A stretch of 48,573 nucleotides of DNA from Dimargaris cristalligena (lineage: Eukaryota > Kickxellomycota > Dimargaritomycetes > Dimargaritales > Dimargaritaceae). Positions 13,843 to 24,338 of the stretch are shown piece by piece. The DNA lies in assembly GCA_027576995.1 (NCBI GenBank), contig JANBQC010000168.1:1-48573 (forward strand). Reading direction: 5' to 3'. Position numbers and translations under genes: made by a program. The notes under the pieces were generated by a model that worked only from the letters and a program-made list of their open reading frames with translations, had not been told where the DNA came from and did not search any database. Position 1 is the first letter of the stretch. Each line of letters starts with the position of its first letter.

Positions 13843-15061
13843 CTACTCTTCTTCTGTCACCCGGGAAATAGGCTTAATCTGCTCTTCCACCATTTCAGGT
13901 CGGAGGCCGAGCTGCTTAATACATTTGGCGTAGCGCTCCAGACTGCAGCGCTTGAGGTAGCGCAGTATCTTAGCCCGCTTGTGCTGAAGCATAATGTACC
14001 GGCGGCAATTGTACTTGTCTTTCGGGTTCTTCAGCAGGTGAAGTTTCAAATTATTGATGCGAATGGTCCAGATAGCCGCTAGCGAGAGGTGTAAATACAT
14101 GCGTCGTGTCAATAATAATAATATATAAAAAATAGGATTGCAGAGAGTGTGCCGAGTTCAGTATAGGTGACAATAAGTCATGATTTCGAAATAAAACCAA
14201 ACTGGCCTAAAAAGGGCAGTTAACCGTTGATACATATATATATATGGTTAAGCATCAAAACACGCTCCTCTCCTTTAAACTAACTATCCTTGGACCTACC
14301 TTGCACTTCCGAGCTACCCGTGTCGTGTTCCTTCCGACCAAAAGTGCGAACGGCCAACTGCTTATTCCACTTGGTGATCTCGGGGCTTCCCGCATTTTCC
14401 AAAGACAGCACTTTGGCAACATTTTCCGCCGCCGTCCGAGCCGCCCACGTATCATCCTCATTAGCCAATTTGCTGTGGGTCAACTTAACCTGGGGAACCG
14501 ATTCTAACAGAAATTTTTGATCGTCCGTCGTTAGCCCTAGGATGGCCCGGGGTACTGCTTCGGACGCTTCTTCGATTGGGGCCCGGGTGGACGACTCCAG
14601 AGTACTTTGGAAAAGTTTTTGCGGGTCAATCAGGGAATTTAAAAACGGGGTATCCACTAGCTTGCGGCGTTCCTCCCGGCGCAGGACGGCCTCTTCCTGG
14701 GCCTTCTTAATCGACGCCCGAATCTCTTGTTTGCGGAGGGATACTTTGGCAGTGACCGGGCTGGTGGTGTGGACCCAACGCCCTATCGAATATGGAAAGT
14801 ATCGGATGGTATCGGGTGAGATCAAGTAAGAATCGGTTAGCAATGCAATGGGTCCTGAAGCAGGTGCTTGGGGCGTCTGCAAGTCAGCCAAGGTAAGCCA
14901 GAATTATGCGTATAGGGTACTATAGAGAAAGGGCCGGGGACGGGACGGTGTTTGTAGCGGGAGGGCGAAAGAAGACCACTGAACCCAGAGTACTTACCCA
15001 TCGTGGTGACAGGTCCGGCACCGCGGATCAACGGACGACTGATCGGAGAAACAAACGACAT
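13843..15061 (-). CDS. mitochondrial small-subunit ribosomal protein uS15m
   Basis: Three exons: 15061-14998, 14782-14300 and 14078-13843, giving 260 residues (yeast Mrps28 has 286). Exon 1 encodes MSFVSPISRPLIRGAGPVTT, an Arg/Ser-rich stretch with no acidic residue, typical of a mitochondrial presequence. The splice leads into GRWVHTTSP. A charged coiled region follows (LRKQEIRASIKKAQEEAVLR). The uS15 core begins with RKEHDTGSSEVQ, split by intron 2 and continuing AAIWTIRINNLKLHL, then CRRYIMLQHKRAKILRYL. The bacterial-type signature (DTGSxEVQ...RR...YL) binds the central domain of small-subunit rRNA. The N-terminal extension of about 160 residues is normal for fungal mitochondrial versions. 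Neighbouring genes are also mitochondrial. Confidence 0.93.
14233..14245. repeat. short (TA)n tract in uS15m intron 2
   Basis: Alternating AT run inside the 221-nt second intron. Confidence 0.8.
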
Positions 15062-15945
15062 TTTTATCAAAATTAGGTTGGAATCCGAGTTAGCAAATGA
15101 GGAGGGGGTGAATCCGACAAAGAATCTAGGTATGGAAGCCGGTCTAGCGAGAGAAACAGAGAGTGAGAAAAAAAGAAGGGATAACTACGGAGGTGCGAAT
15201 CGATCGAATTCAGTGCCATGCAAGGAGTAGTATAGTGTGATAGTGGTGTTGGGGGAATATGGGGGAGGTTCCCTAATAAAACCGGGGCTTTACATTCAAG
15301 GACTCTGTTGCGTGTCTCTCCAGTAGAGTCCGGGGAGTGGCTCTTTAGGCCGCTGGCAACCAGCTCTATCCAAAGGCATATTTCCGTTCCACCCCCCCCC
15401 TATCGAGGCCTCTCATTATAATACGTACTACACCATACTCACTCGCCGATCATTTACTCTCTTGGTTATCGCATAGAAGGCGACATCCCTTGGATTCAGC
15501 AGGGTACGCTGCGTTAAATATATCTGGGTGCGGGACCAGCCTCCCGGTGAAGAAGGGCTGGGGCATCAAACATGATTAGTCTCAAGCGGGATAACAGCTT
15601 CTCTAAAGCTCGGTTGCCCTAATCGTGTTTAAATTGGTAACGCACTCCAGGCTACGACGACTATATTGACTGGCTTCCATCTGCGGATTATGTACATAAG
15701 GAATATTATCAGCAGGTACTATACTGTCCTGTTTACATTGAGCAACATTACCGCTACTCTATGACCACCCCCGATTCTTCTTAATAGTCGTCCAAATCAA
15801 TGGTGTCTAGCACTGTACACAACAACGTGGACGCCATTGACTGAGCCTTTACTTAGAGTTACGAAGAATAGGAAATAAGAATAAAAATAAATGTGAAAAT
15901 AAAACGGGCGTAAATATCTATTTCCAGGGAAGTCACGGCAAAACC
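15062..15945. other. uS15m promoter / mS35 3' flank
   Basis: No gene supported. A 7-bp inverted repeat (GGACTCT at 15300-15306, AGAGTCC at 15325-15331) and a run of nine C at about 15392-15400 are the only local structures noted. Confidence 0.4.
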
Positions 15946-16716
15946 TTAAACCCCCGGGGTGGCCTTGGGCCGAACCCACTCAGCGGGGAAGCGTAGGCTC
16001 TTCATGGCGAACTTCTTGCGGCGGAGGTAGCCCACCGACGGGGCAGGTACGTCAGTAAACATGTCCGAGTTTTCCCGGACTTCTTGAAGGAGGTTGCGGA
16101 GAATCTGGACCAGATGGGATTTGTTCTCGGCCCGGGTGCTAAAGTCGTTGCAGCCGAGCACCAGCTCCTCCGATTCAAAGCGGTAGGCCTCGACCCCGAC
16201 CAGCAGCTTGAGTTTATGGTGCTGCGGGTCGGTAAGTTGCAACTGGGGGAGCGAGACGGTTAGGATCATGCCTTGCTGACGGCTGTGGTTGGTCTCTAGG
16301 GCGTAATTGGCACTCCGGAAACGAAGGACGGGGTTGGCGGGGTCCACGGTAGGTACAGCCAGGGCCGTGCGCTCGCGTACGCGGGGGGCCACGTAGGCCT
16401 CGCTCCCGGTCACGCTCGCGGGGGCCGGCCGGGCGTGGACGGCTAGCTGGGGGACCTCCGTCTTTAGCTTGTGAATGTACTTTTCCACCTCGCGTACATT
16501 GAGCCACAGCATCTGACCGGGGCGGGTCAGCTCGCCCAGATGTTTGCCCGGCATCTCGTCTAGCCAGGCGGGCTCTTCAAGCTCACGGATGGCGGTCTGG
16601 TACCTCTTCTTACGGGACCACTGGGGGCCATTGGAGGTTGAAAAACACTGGCCTACTGGGCCGGCGCCCAGCCGAACCGGTCGCAGGGCGAGGGACTTCC
16701 ACAGGCGCATGGACAT
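15946..16716 (-). CDS. mitochondrial small-subunit ribosomal protein mS35 (yeast Rsm24 family)
   Basis: Single exon, 256 residues from the ATG at 16716 (a second ATG two codons later is equally plausible). The N terminus MSMRLWKSLALRPVRLGAG is a good mitochondrial presequence (Arg, Leu, Ser; no acidic residue). The family region lies in the C-terminal half: LRFRSANYA, then a beta-strand ILTVSLPQLQLTDPQHHKLK, then LLVGVEAYRFESEELVLGC and AENKSHLVQILRNLLQEV (about 166-212). This matches the conserved block of MRPS35/Rsm24, a mitochondria-specific component of the small-subunit head. The frame stays open upstream to 16872, but that part resembles an untranslated leader and would mask the targeting signal. 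It is transcribed away from the small basic protein gene at 17282. Confidence 0.82.
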   Translation of the reverse strand: MSMRLWKSLALRPVRLGAGPVGQCFSTSNGPQWSRKKRYQTAIRELEEPAWLDEMPGKHLGELTRPGQMLWLNVREVEKYIHKLKTEVPQLAVHARPAPASVTGSEAYVAPRVRERTALAVPTVDPANPVLRFRSANYALETNHSRQQGMILTVSLPQLQLTDPQHHKLKLLVGVEAYRFESEELVLGCNDFSTRAENKSHLVQILRNLLQEVRENSDMFTDVPAPSVGYLRRKKFAMKSLRFPAEWVRPKATPGV

Positions 16717-17281
16717 GGGCGAAGAGGGAATCGAAAGATTGGGGAATCCAATAAAGTAGGGGGTTAGTGGGCACAACGGTTGAGAGATCCACCCAAAAGC
16801 AAAGAGCCTAGTAGGGGCAAATCGGTTAAAATAAATGGGGAAGTGGGTATATATGGTGTGGAGTCGATTCACCTGGAGAGAGACCGCCCTTGTAAAACTG
16901 ATCTGGGGAGTAAGTAAGTAAGTAGGTTAGTTAGCGGATCTGCCCATGGGACGGTAAGTCCCCTCACCCACTATGTAAGAGTTTTGTAACAGGCTTAATG
17001 CAGACGGGTTATGAGAGCGTGCCCCTCCCTCGTTGGCCCCGAATCCCCCACATGCCAGCAAATACCATCTAACTTCAAGAATAGGCCATGTTTCTAACGA
17101 GTTTCCTTTTGGTTTAAAAATCAGATACCCATTTTATATATAGCATAATCCAGCCTTGCTGTACTTTCCCTGAATAATAGTTACTTGCCCTTTTCCTCCC
17201 CTGTTGCCTGAGTGCACCTCCTATTCCACCCCAGCTTGGATCTCCCACAATCGCAATATATAGATTGCTATTCTCTCGACC
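16717..17281. other. divergent promoter mS35 / small basic protein
   Basis: Spacer of 565 bases between two genes read in opposite directions, so it probably carries both promoters. A TAAG/GTAA-type tetranucleotide stretch (taagtaagtaagtagg) lies at 16912-16927. No gene seen. Confidence 0.45.
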
Positions 17282-17743
17282 ATGTCCTTCATTCTGCGTT
17301 TCCAAACGGCCTTGAACCTTGGCCAACTTGCCCCCCAGTCGGTTTTTCGCTCGGCCCTGGAGTTGACAACCACCCCACTGCGAGCCCTCTCCAAGAACCA
17401 CAAGTTTGCCCGTAATACTATCTGCAACAAAACCATGCTCAAGGTAAAACAGATGGGTTATATTGATAACAAGGCATAACCGGACAATTATTCCCATTAT
17501 ATTGCGTTAACCTCTTATAACCCACTAATCACAGAGGGCCACCTAGTCTGTTTCGGTGCAGGTCATCTTTTGACCCGGAATATCATTTATCCCCGCCAAC
17601 TCACCATTTCCCAGCCTAATAACCCTAACCATCCCTTCTACGCCTTATTGTTGTAAACCCTGTAGGCTAAGCAGCGGCGGCTCCGGGCCAAAAAGACGGA
17701 CAAGCCCCTGTGGCCCTCGAAGACGCGCATCTCCAAGCTTTAA
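17282..17743 (+). CDS. small very basic protein, probably mitochondrial, family not recognised
   Basis: Two exons, 17282-17443 and 17666-17743, joined in phase 0 across a 222-nt GT-AG intron, give 79 residues. Residues 1-40 (MSFILRFQTALNLGQLAPQS and on to LTTTPLRALSK) look like a mitochondrial presequence: Arg, Leu, Ser, Thr, amphipathic, one Glu. Residues 41-79 are extremely basic: KNHKFARNTICNKTMLK, then AKQRRLRAKKTDKPLWPSK, ending in RISKL. The size, basicity and position beside mS35 and uS15m suggest a small mitochondrial ribosomal protein, but I recognise no family motif. The spliced form is preferred because without splicing the frame stops ten codons after the donor in non-basic sequence. 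Alternatives are an RNA-binding assembly factor or a spurious gene. Confidence 0.6.
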
Positions 17744-18807
17744 CCTTAGGCTCTCACGGACACTTCCTACTGTCCCTCATTATTCCTCTATTTCCGTATC
17801 CGTTTAGCGGGACCAGCCCATCCACTTACTAGTTTACTTACTCTAAATAATAAAGTATAGTTGGAACACCCCCATAAGCTGGTTTTTTCTATCCGGCCCT
17901 ACCGTGGTGGTGTAATTGTAATTTGGGGGACCATCGTCGGACAATACCCCCTCCCCACATTCCTCGTACACCCATGAGTTTGGATGGATATTAAAAAAGG
18001 TCGCATGACTATGGCCCAAGAGATTAGGGGGTACTTCGTGAGGCAGAGTAGGGGTTAGCTATTTCGAGTAGGGATCGGTTGCGCCCTTTGCTGCGCAGTG
18101 GCTCCAGCCCAAAAATGAATGCCAAAATTAATTGCCAAGCGTAAACCCACTCCTAGTAATCGGGCATTTGCCAGTGGGGCTTTCCAACACAGACTGGGAA
18201 ACACGGTTATTTTCAGTCGGCCGGTTCCCTTTCCAACGGCGGATACGATGGAACTCCCCGACTTTGCTATGGTTATAGTATTAGTTGTAGGTATAGTGAT
18301 GGCGGTTGGAATTCAATACCCGCGGCTAATGACCACGGTCGCTCATGTGGTGGGCCCAACAAGACCAACCAAAACGCGAAACCGATCTGCAAGGTCCTCC
18401 TCCTCTCCTTTCCTTTGCCGGCGGCTATTGTTTTCTCGGGCGTTATTACAGGGTTCCCAGATTGGCGCTGGAGTGGGGTGGCATGATTAACAGGTTGGGG
18501 AGGCGACAGGGGCGCAACCCTAAGCCTAGAGACTCGTGAGTGTATGCACCGATGAATGCATTCACTGCCACAGCATCGTTTCCCGTCCCGACTCGTCTCT
18601 TTGTTATCCACCACCGAGCTGCTCTACCTCATCTGCCTCTCTTCTTTCTCCTTCCTCCTTCTATTATATGTTTTCCCTCTTCTCTTCAGCAGACTCTGTC
18701 CGCATCTTTATCCTTTCCTTTTAATTCCTTCCGTGTCGTCAAGGGAACTCTATACTACTCCCAGCCGTCTCCACCCTATTCTTCGTCTGCTCAATTCCTG
18801 GCCTCCC
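17744..18807. other. Osh-gene promoter region
   Basis: No convincing gene. A frame of 123 codons at 18119-18490 has one hydrophobic stretch but no family match. The last 200 bases before the Osh ATG are strongly pyrimidine-rich (CTTCTTTCTCCTTCC near 18640), consistent with a 5' leader. Confidence 0.4.
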
Positions 18808-21800
18808 ATGAGCGACGCCACGTCCCCTTCGCTCGTTCTTCCCGGCGATACCGGTGAACGGCGAAAAAGCCAGGGTAAGTGACACCTGCCCCCCTCGTCT
18901 CTGTTGATATATATATATAACCCTTATTCATCTTGGAGCGCGCCTTCGGGCTTGTGGCGGTGTTCCTGTACCATCCCCCCCTAGGAATGAAGGGCCTGGG
19001 TCTACACGTGCGCAACCATCGATGGTTCTACCCCGTGACACTGTAATTCACCTGTAATCGGTCCCTAATATACACATTGGACTATAACCCTCTGTTGATT
19101 TGATTTGTATGGTATGCTACCCCTCTCGCCGTTTTTAGTCTCCGACCTGGCTCTCAAAAAATTCCAGCTAGTCGAAGCCCTCCGTTCTGGTAAGTGTCCC
19201 TAAGAACTGTACCCCCCTCCCTTCCTGTAGGCTGTTCTTTCCTTGTATAGAGGAGTTGTTGATGGATGGGCTGAATATAGTAGATTGAAACGGGCAAAGT
19301 AGAGTGATCCCTTTGATCAGCCTACCCGTCGAGATGTTCTATTGTTTGATCACGCTAATTGGGTGATGCATGGGCACCCTCGTCAGGGTTCGCCCGGCCC
19401 TCTCTAAAACCCTTCCAATCCCCGCGACTCACGCCTCTTTACCGACTCTTTTTCCCCATCTTTACGAATACTTCTCCGTGCTATTAGGCAACCAGACCGA
19501 ACTGACCCAGGCCCTGAGGGACTGGTCCGACGACCACCGCGCCGACAGCCCTCAGCAGGGTGCCGCCCCTTCTCCGGTGGGTCCGTCCCCTTCCCAAGTG
19601 ACTCCGCTCCACCTGGCCATCCAATTCGCGTCCCGGTCCACCATCGAGTTTATTCTGTCTCTCCAATCCCCCGACCTCCTCAACTGCCAGGACAACTACG
19701 GCTGGACCGCCCTCCATCATGCCGCCAAAACCGGCCGGGGCGAGGTCGTTCGACTCCTCCTAAACCAGCCCGATATCGATGATCTGATCATCGACCACGA
19801 AGGCCGGGACCCCATTCGTATCGCCAAGTCTCCCGACGTGGCGGAGTTGATCAAGGGCAACCGCCTGGACTTTGTCAGCAAGAGCGTAGAGTCTATGCAT
19901 GACATGACCCTGAAGGGCAATTTGGTGGGGCTCGACCGGCTGTTCCAGAACATCCGCTTTCAAAAACTAGTTGACATTAATACCCCCAACCTAGAGAATA
20001 ACGGGAATACCGTCCTACATGAGGCCGTCGAGACCAAAAATTTTGAGCTGGTCAAGTGGTGGTGCAGCCGGGGTGCCGATGTATTTGTGCGTAACGAAAA
20101 CGGCAAGCTCCCCGCCGAGCTAACCACCGATGCCCGGACCCTCAATGTCCTGGAGCATGCCCCGGTGGTGGCCCTGCGCCCCACCTCCCCCGGCAAAGCC
20201 CCTCGTCTGCAGGGCTACCTTCTCAAATGGACCAACTTTGCCTCAGGCTACAAACGCCGCTACTTCGTTCTAGAGAACGGCGTGCTGTCCTATTACAAGG
20301 ACAAGGATGACGCGAGCAATGCTTGTCGTGGCGCCATTAATCTGAAGATTGCCACCATCAACTTCGACGCCAAGGACCAGGGTAACTTTGAAGTACAGGG
20401 CAAGGGATCGGTACGCTACCGCCTCCGCGCTGAGCTGCCCGTGGAAGCCAAGCGGTGGATCCTAGCTCTGACCCAGTCTAAGCAGTGGGCCCTTGAGACC
20501 ATCCCCCACAAGTCGACCGATAACCTCACCCTAGCCACCCGTCGTGCGGGGGCCACGGGAACCCATCCCAATATGTCCACCTCGGGCTTCCGGGCGTCCC
20601 CCGCCACCGACCGCCCCATGGAGACTAAATCGATTGCTTCGGAGGCCGACGGCCCAACCACTAGCCAGGACGAGGCTAGCCGTCGCTCTAACAGCTTCCC
20701 CGGGGCTGACCAGATCTCCCAAGCCGACAGTACGTCCTCCAACGAGGATCACCCCGTGCCTCCCCATGAGGAGACCCTGGACCTCAACATCAACTCCCTC
20801 AATGCCCAAATGGTAGCCCAGGAACAGCTCTTCGAAGCCACCATTGCCACTCTGTCCAGTTCGGCCCCGGCCACGGCCCAGAAACTGGCCATGGCCTACA
20901 AACGCTCGGTCGCCGACATTCGGCAAATCTTACGCGAAACCGTGCAAATGGGCCGCGACCGGGAACAGTTTTGGTTGAACCAATACCAAAGGGAGACGGA
21001 GCGGCAGAATGTACTGGCCGAAAGCTTCCGATCCCTGATTCTGGAGCAGGACCAACTGGAGAAGGTGATGCGTGCCCAACGTCAGCGCACGAAGCAGCAG
21101 CGACTGGGCCGGACCCCCACGGTGTCGTCACCTGCGGTGGATATCCCCGCCGCCGTGCCGCAGGTGACCGAGCCCGCACCGTCGACTGCCGCCGAAGTAC
21201 CCCGTGCCGCTCCCCAAGGCGAGCCTGCCAATAGTCCCTTCGCGGGTGCTGCCCAACCCCTTGATGCCTTTGTTATTGATGAGGAGGACGAGGATGATGA
21301 CCAATTCTACGATGCCGAGGATGTGGGCGAGCTAGTTCCGGATATTTTGGAGGACGAGCCCGCTGGCTCCGTGACCAATGTGACGCCAGGGTCCCAGGTG
21401 TACATTGCCAGCTCCTACAGGGGCTATCCTCCGGAGGGTAACTTCCGAACTGAACTCGGACCCGGTTGCGACAAGCCCCCCGCCATCTCGTTCTGGTCGA
21501 TCCTCAAGAACTCCATCGGCAAGGACTTGACCAAAATCTCCATGCCTGTGGTGTTCAACGAACCCAACTCGATGTTGCAGCGCATGGCTGAGGATATGGA
21601 GTACAGCGAACTGCTTGATATGGCGGTGCGCCACAGTCACAGCTCCGAGCGGATTCTGTTCGTGACGGCTTGGGCCATGAGTAACTACTCGTCGACCATG
21701 GGCCGGATAGCCAAACCTTTTAACCCCCTTCTGGGCGAAACGTTCGAATATGTGCGACCGGATAAGACCTACCGGTACGTCTCCGAACAAGTGTCCCACC

Positions 21801-22756
21801 ACCCCCCGATTAGCGCGTGCTACTGCGACGGACCCAACTACAACTTCTATGCCGAGGTCAACGTCAAGTCCAAGTTCTACGGTAAATCGTTTGAGATTTG
21901 CCCGCTGGGGATATCGCACGTGGAGCTCAAGGTCCCCCTCCATATGCTTGACCCCCAGGATCCGGCCCAACCGAAAGTCATTGACCGGGAAGGCGGCTTC
22001 TTTATCGAACACTACTCGTGGAAGAAGGTCATTACCTCCGTCCAGGGTCTCATTGCGGGTAGCCCCTGGATGGAGCACTACGGTGACATGGACGTGGTGA
22101 ACCACCGCACGGGAGAGACCTGCCGCCTGACGTTTAAGCAGAACGGCTGGCGGGGCAATAATTTGTATGTCTTGGAGGGCAAGACCAAGGATGCCCAGGG
22201 CAACGAGCAGTGGGAGCTGGCGGGCAAGTGGAACGAGCGGCTGATTGCGCGGCGCATTAATAAGGGTAGTCGGCAGGGGCCGCTGACGGAAAAGGACTTG
22301 GCGGCAGACGCGGATGTGCAGAGTATTGCCAGTAGCACCAAGAGCAAGCCCATTCTGCTCTGGCGGGGCACCCCCTTCCCCGACCCACCCCTGCCCTTCA
22401 ACCTGACTCGGTTTGCGGTGACCCTGAACGAAGTAAGCCACCACTTGGACGATTACCTATGCCCCACCGACTCCCGCTTCCGGCCCGATCAGCGAGCTAT
22501 GGAGAAGGGGCATTATGATGAAGCCAGCGACCTCAAAACGCAACTGGAAGAGCACCAGCGGGCGCGGAGGCGCGAACGGGAGGAGGACCCATCGATAGGA
22601 CCCTGGCAGCCACGGTGGTTTAGCCGTAGTATCGAACCGGATACTAACGAGCCATTCTGGCAATTCAATCACGAATACTGGCAGGAGCGCGAGCAGGTTA
22701 GCGAAGGCAAGGATAAGTGGACCAATGTGGAGCCTATCTTTGAGGTATCCGATTAA
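18808..22756 (+). CDS. oxysterol-binding protein homologue (Osh1/Osh2 type: ankyrin-PH-FFAT-ORD)
   Basis: Three exons, 18808-18874, 19139-19189 and 19488-22756, all phase 1 and GT-AG, give 1128 residues. Exons 1-2 encode a short N terminus ending LVEALRS, continuing in exon 3 as GNQTELTQALRDW, an ankyrin-like helix pair. Ankyrin repeats lie near 78, 110 and 210 (TPLHLAIQFA, GWTALHHAAKTGRGEVVRLL, NTVLHEAVETKNFELVKWW). A PH domain spans about 279-375 (GYLLKWTNFASGYKRRYFVL). An acidic FFAT-like motif, DQFYDAEDV, at about 643-651 would bind VAP proteins on the ER. The sterol/PI4P transfer domain ORD (about 700-1100) has KPFNPLLGETFE and the signature EQVSHHPPISA. The family exchanges sterol and PI4P at membrane contact sites. 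The first two tiny exons are the least certain part, but the join restores a sensible helix. Confidence 0.92.
18907..18919. repeat. (TA)n tract in Osh-gene intron 1
   Basis: Short alternating AT run about 32 bases after the donor at 18875. Confidence 0.8.
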
Positions 22757-23878
22757 AATATTAGGCCGTTAACGAGTATTTCCTAGAACATCACTATCCC
22801 CAGACCCGATATAGTCCGGACCAGTGGCTTCCTCCAGTTTACAAAGGACTAGGAGGGGCCATTTAACCTTACCATAGCTCCATCTTTAATTTTTTTGGTG
22901 GGACTGGCTATTCGGGTGGCATTCAGCCCATTATCACCGCTTCCTATGCAACCATACATATTGTTTAATCAGTTTCAGGTTCAGTTTCTATAGCCTTTCG
23001 GGAAGTCCTTTGAGTCTGCATTACCAAATCCTATAATTATTATTACCATTATCATTATTATTATGTCACTATCCTCGATGAACCTGAGATTTCACTCACC
23101 CCGCTGAACTTTGAGTAAATATTTTTAAGCAGTTTTATATGAGGTGATCACTTCTGTATTATTGGAGTCTATGCAATGACTATATAGTGTTTCCTTGTGA
23201 GTCGGTTTGTCCTTAACAATAAAGATTTGAAGAGCCCGGCCGTCGGGTTAAGTTATTATTTTGTGGCGGTGGTATTTCTTTTGGTCTTCCGAACATTGAG
23301 TGCGGTGGTCTCTGGAAGAATTGGTTATTAGTTTGCACACCTTTTCGTGGCATATGTTGGGGGGGTTCAGGGCCATGAAGCGCAGCAACATGGACAGTGT
23401 TTGGGAGCCAATCACAGTGTACCTTACCAATGGGATAGACGGACAGACATAATGGAGGAAGCAGATGGGTTGGTGCCATTTTTGCCTAATTAGTCATCTT
23501 GGTTGGCCATCCCTCTAGCTTCGTAGGGGAATCACACTATAATATGGTACAGTTAGTGTGACTGTGGAGGGGGGAATGCTATATAAAAATTATATAATGA
23601 ATCATCATGGAGCTGATTCCAGTAGACTTGTGGTGTGTGGGGGGGTTGGGCCTAGGCAGCTTATAGGCAGCTTATAGACAGAGAGAGAGAGATACGACCA
23701 AGTACCCTCTTATTAAGTAAGTTAGCTAAGGGTCAAGTGAGTGGGCAGCTTGCTAGCGAGGCCAATGGCGGGGGGAGGAGTACCAGAAGAGTAAATGCCA
23801 GCCAATTTGGTAGCAGAGCCAGTCAATATAAAATCTCTCTCTCTTTCTATATGCGCTCTATTTAAAAGGCCCTTAAGC

Positions 23879-23884
23879 TGACTC
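23879..23884. promoter_or_regulatory. TGACTC, Gcn4/Cpc1-type core, upstream of Lys1
   Basis: TGACTC is the core recognised by the fungal general amino-acid control activator Gcn4/CpcA, which commonly regulates lysine genes. It lies about 455 bases upstream of the Lys1 ATG. One six-base match is weak evidence. Confidence 0.25.
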
Positions 23885-24162
23885 TTCCGGCTCTTTCCCG
23901 TTTTCTTTTATATTAACTAACTACTACGTCAGTTTCCCATTTGGCTTTCTTCCTTTCCGTCCTTTCAGCAAGTTATACCCCACTTGTGGATCCCTTGTCC
24001 AACCCAACCGCCCACTTTTTCAGTATCTTCTGCCCTGTGACTTTCAGTGGTTTTTGAACCTTTTGGCTCCAACTCCCCCAACTATTATAGCTCCTTAGCT
24101 CAGTGTCCTCCCCCCCACCAGCTAAACTAAACCGAACCACTGCCGATTTTCGTTATAAATAT

Positions 24163-24180
24163 TTATATATATATATATAT
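24163..24180. repeat. (TA)n microsatellite, possible TATA region of Lys1
   Basis: Alternating AT run 160-175 bases upstream of the Lys1 ATG. Confidence 0.8.
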
Positions 24181-24338
24181 CACCGGCCCCGTTCCCCCCT
24201 CGCCTCTATTAGACGATATTTGAACCACCCGCTCTTTTATTACTACATTCTGCCGCCGGTGCCCTTATTTGGCACGGTCCTCCCATTTTCCTACCCCTCA
24301 TATCTCTATTTTCCCCCAACATACCCGTTTTGCCTATT

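Larger units (their letters stand above)
22757..24338. other. Osh-gene 3' flank and Lys1 promoter/leader
   Basis: No gene assigned. Two overlapping minus-strand frames at 23213-23479 (88 and 60 codons) show no family motif. The Lys1 side has TC-rich runs (23833-23850, 23935-24020), a (TA)n tract at 24163-24180, and a TGACTC at 23879-23884. Confidence 0.45.

Noticed and set aside
15300..15331. 7-bp inverted repeat in the uS15m upstream spacer
   Set aside because: An 18-base loop and short stem are expected by chance; no ncRNA family resemblance.
18119..18490. 123-codon frame with one hydrophobic helix upstream of the Osh gene
   Set aside because: No family similarity, and the hydrophobic part is flanked by low-quality Ser/Arg sequence; it lies in the promoter region.
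21332..22444. 370-codon minus-strand frame inside the Osh gene
   Set aside because: It lies wholly opposite the well-supported ORD domain and shows no family motif.
23213..23479. Overlapping minus-strand frames of 88 and 60 codons between the Osh gene and Lys1
   Set aside because: A donor-like GTAAGG is present but no in-phase acceptor or recognisable protein could be supported.
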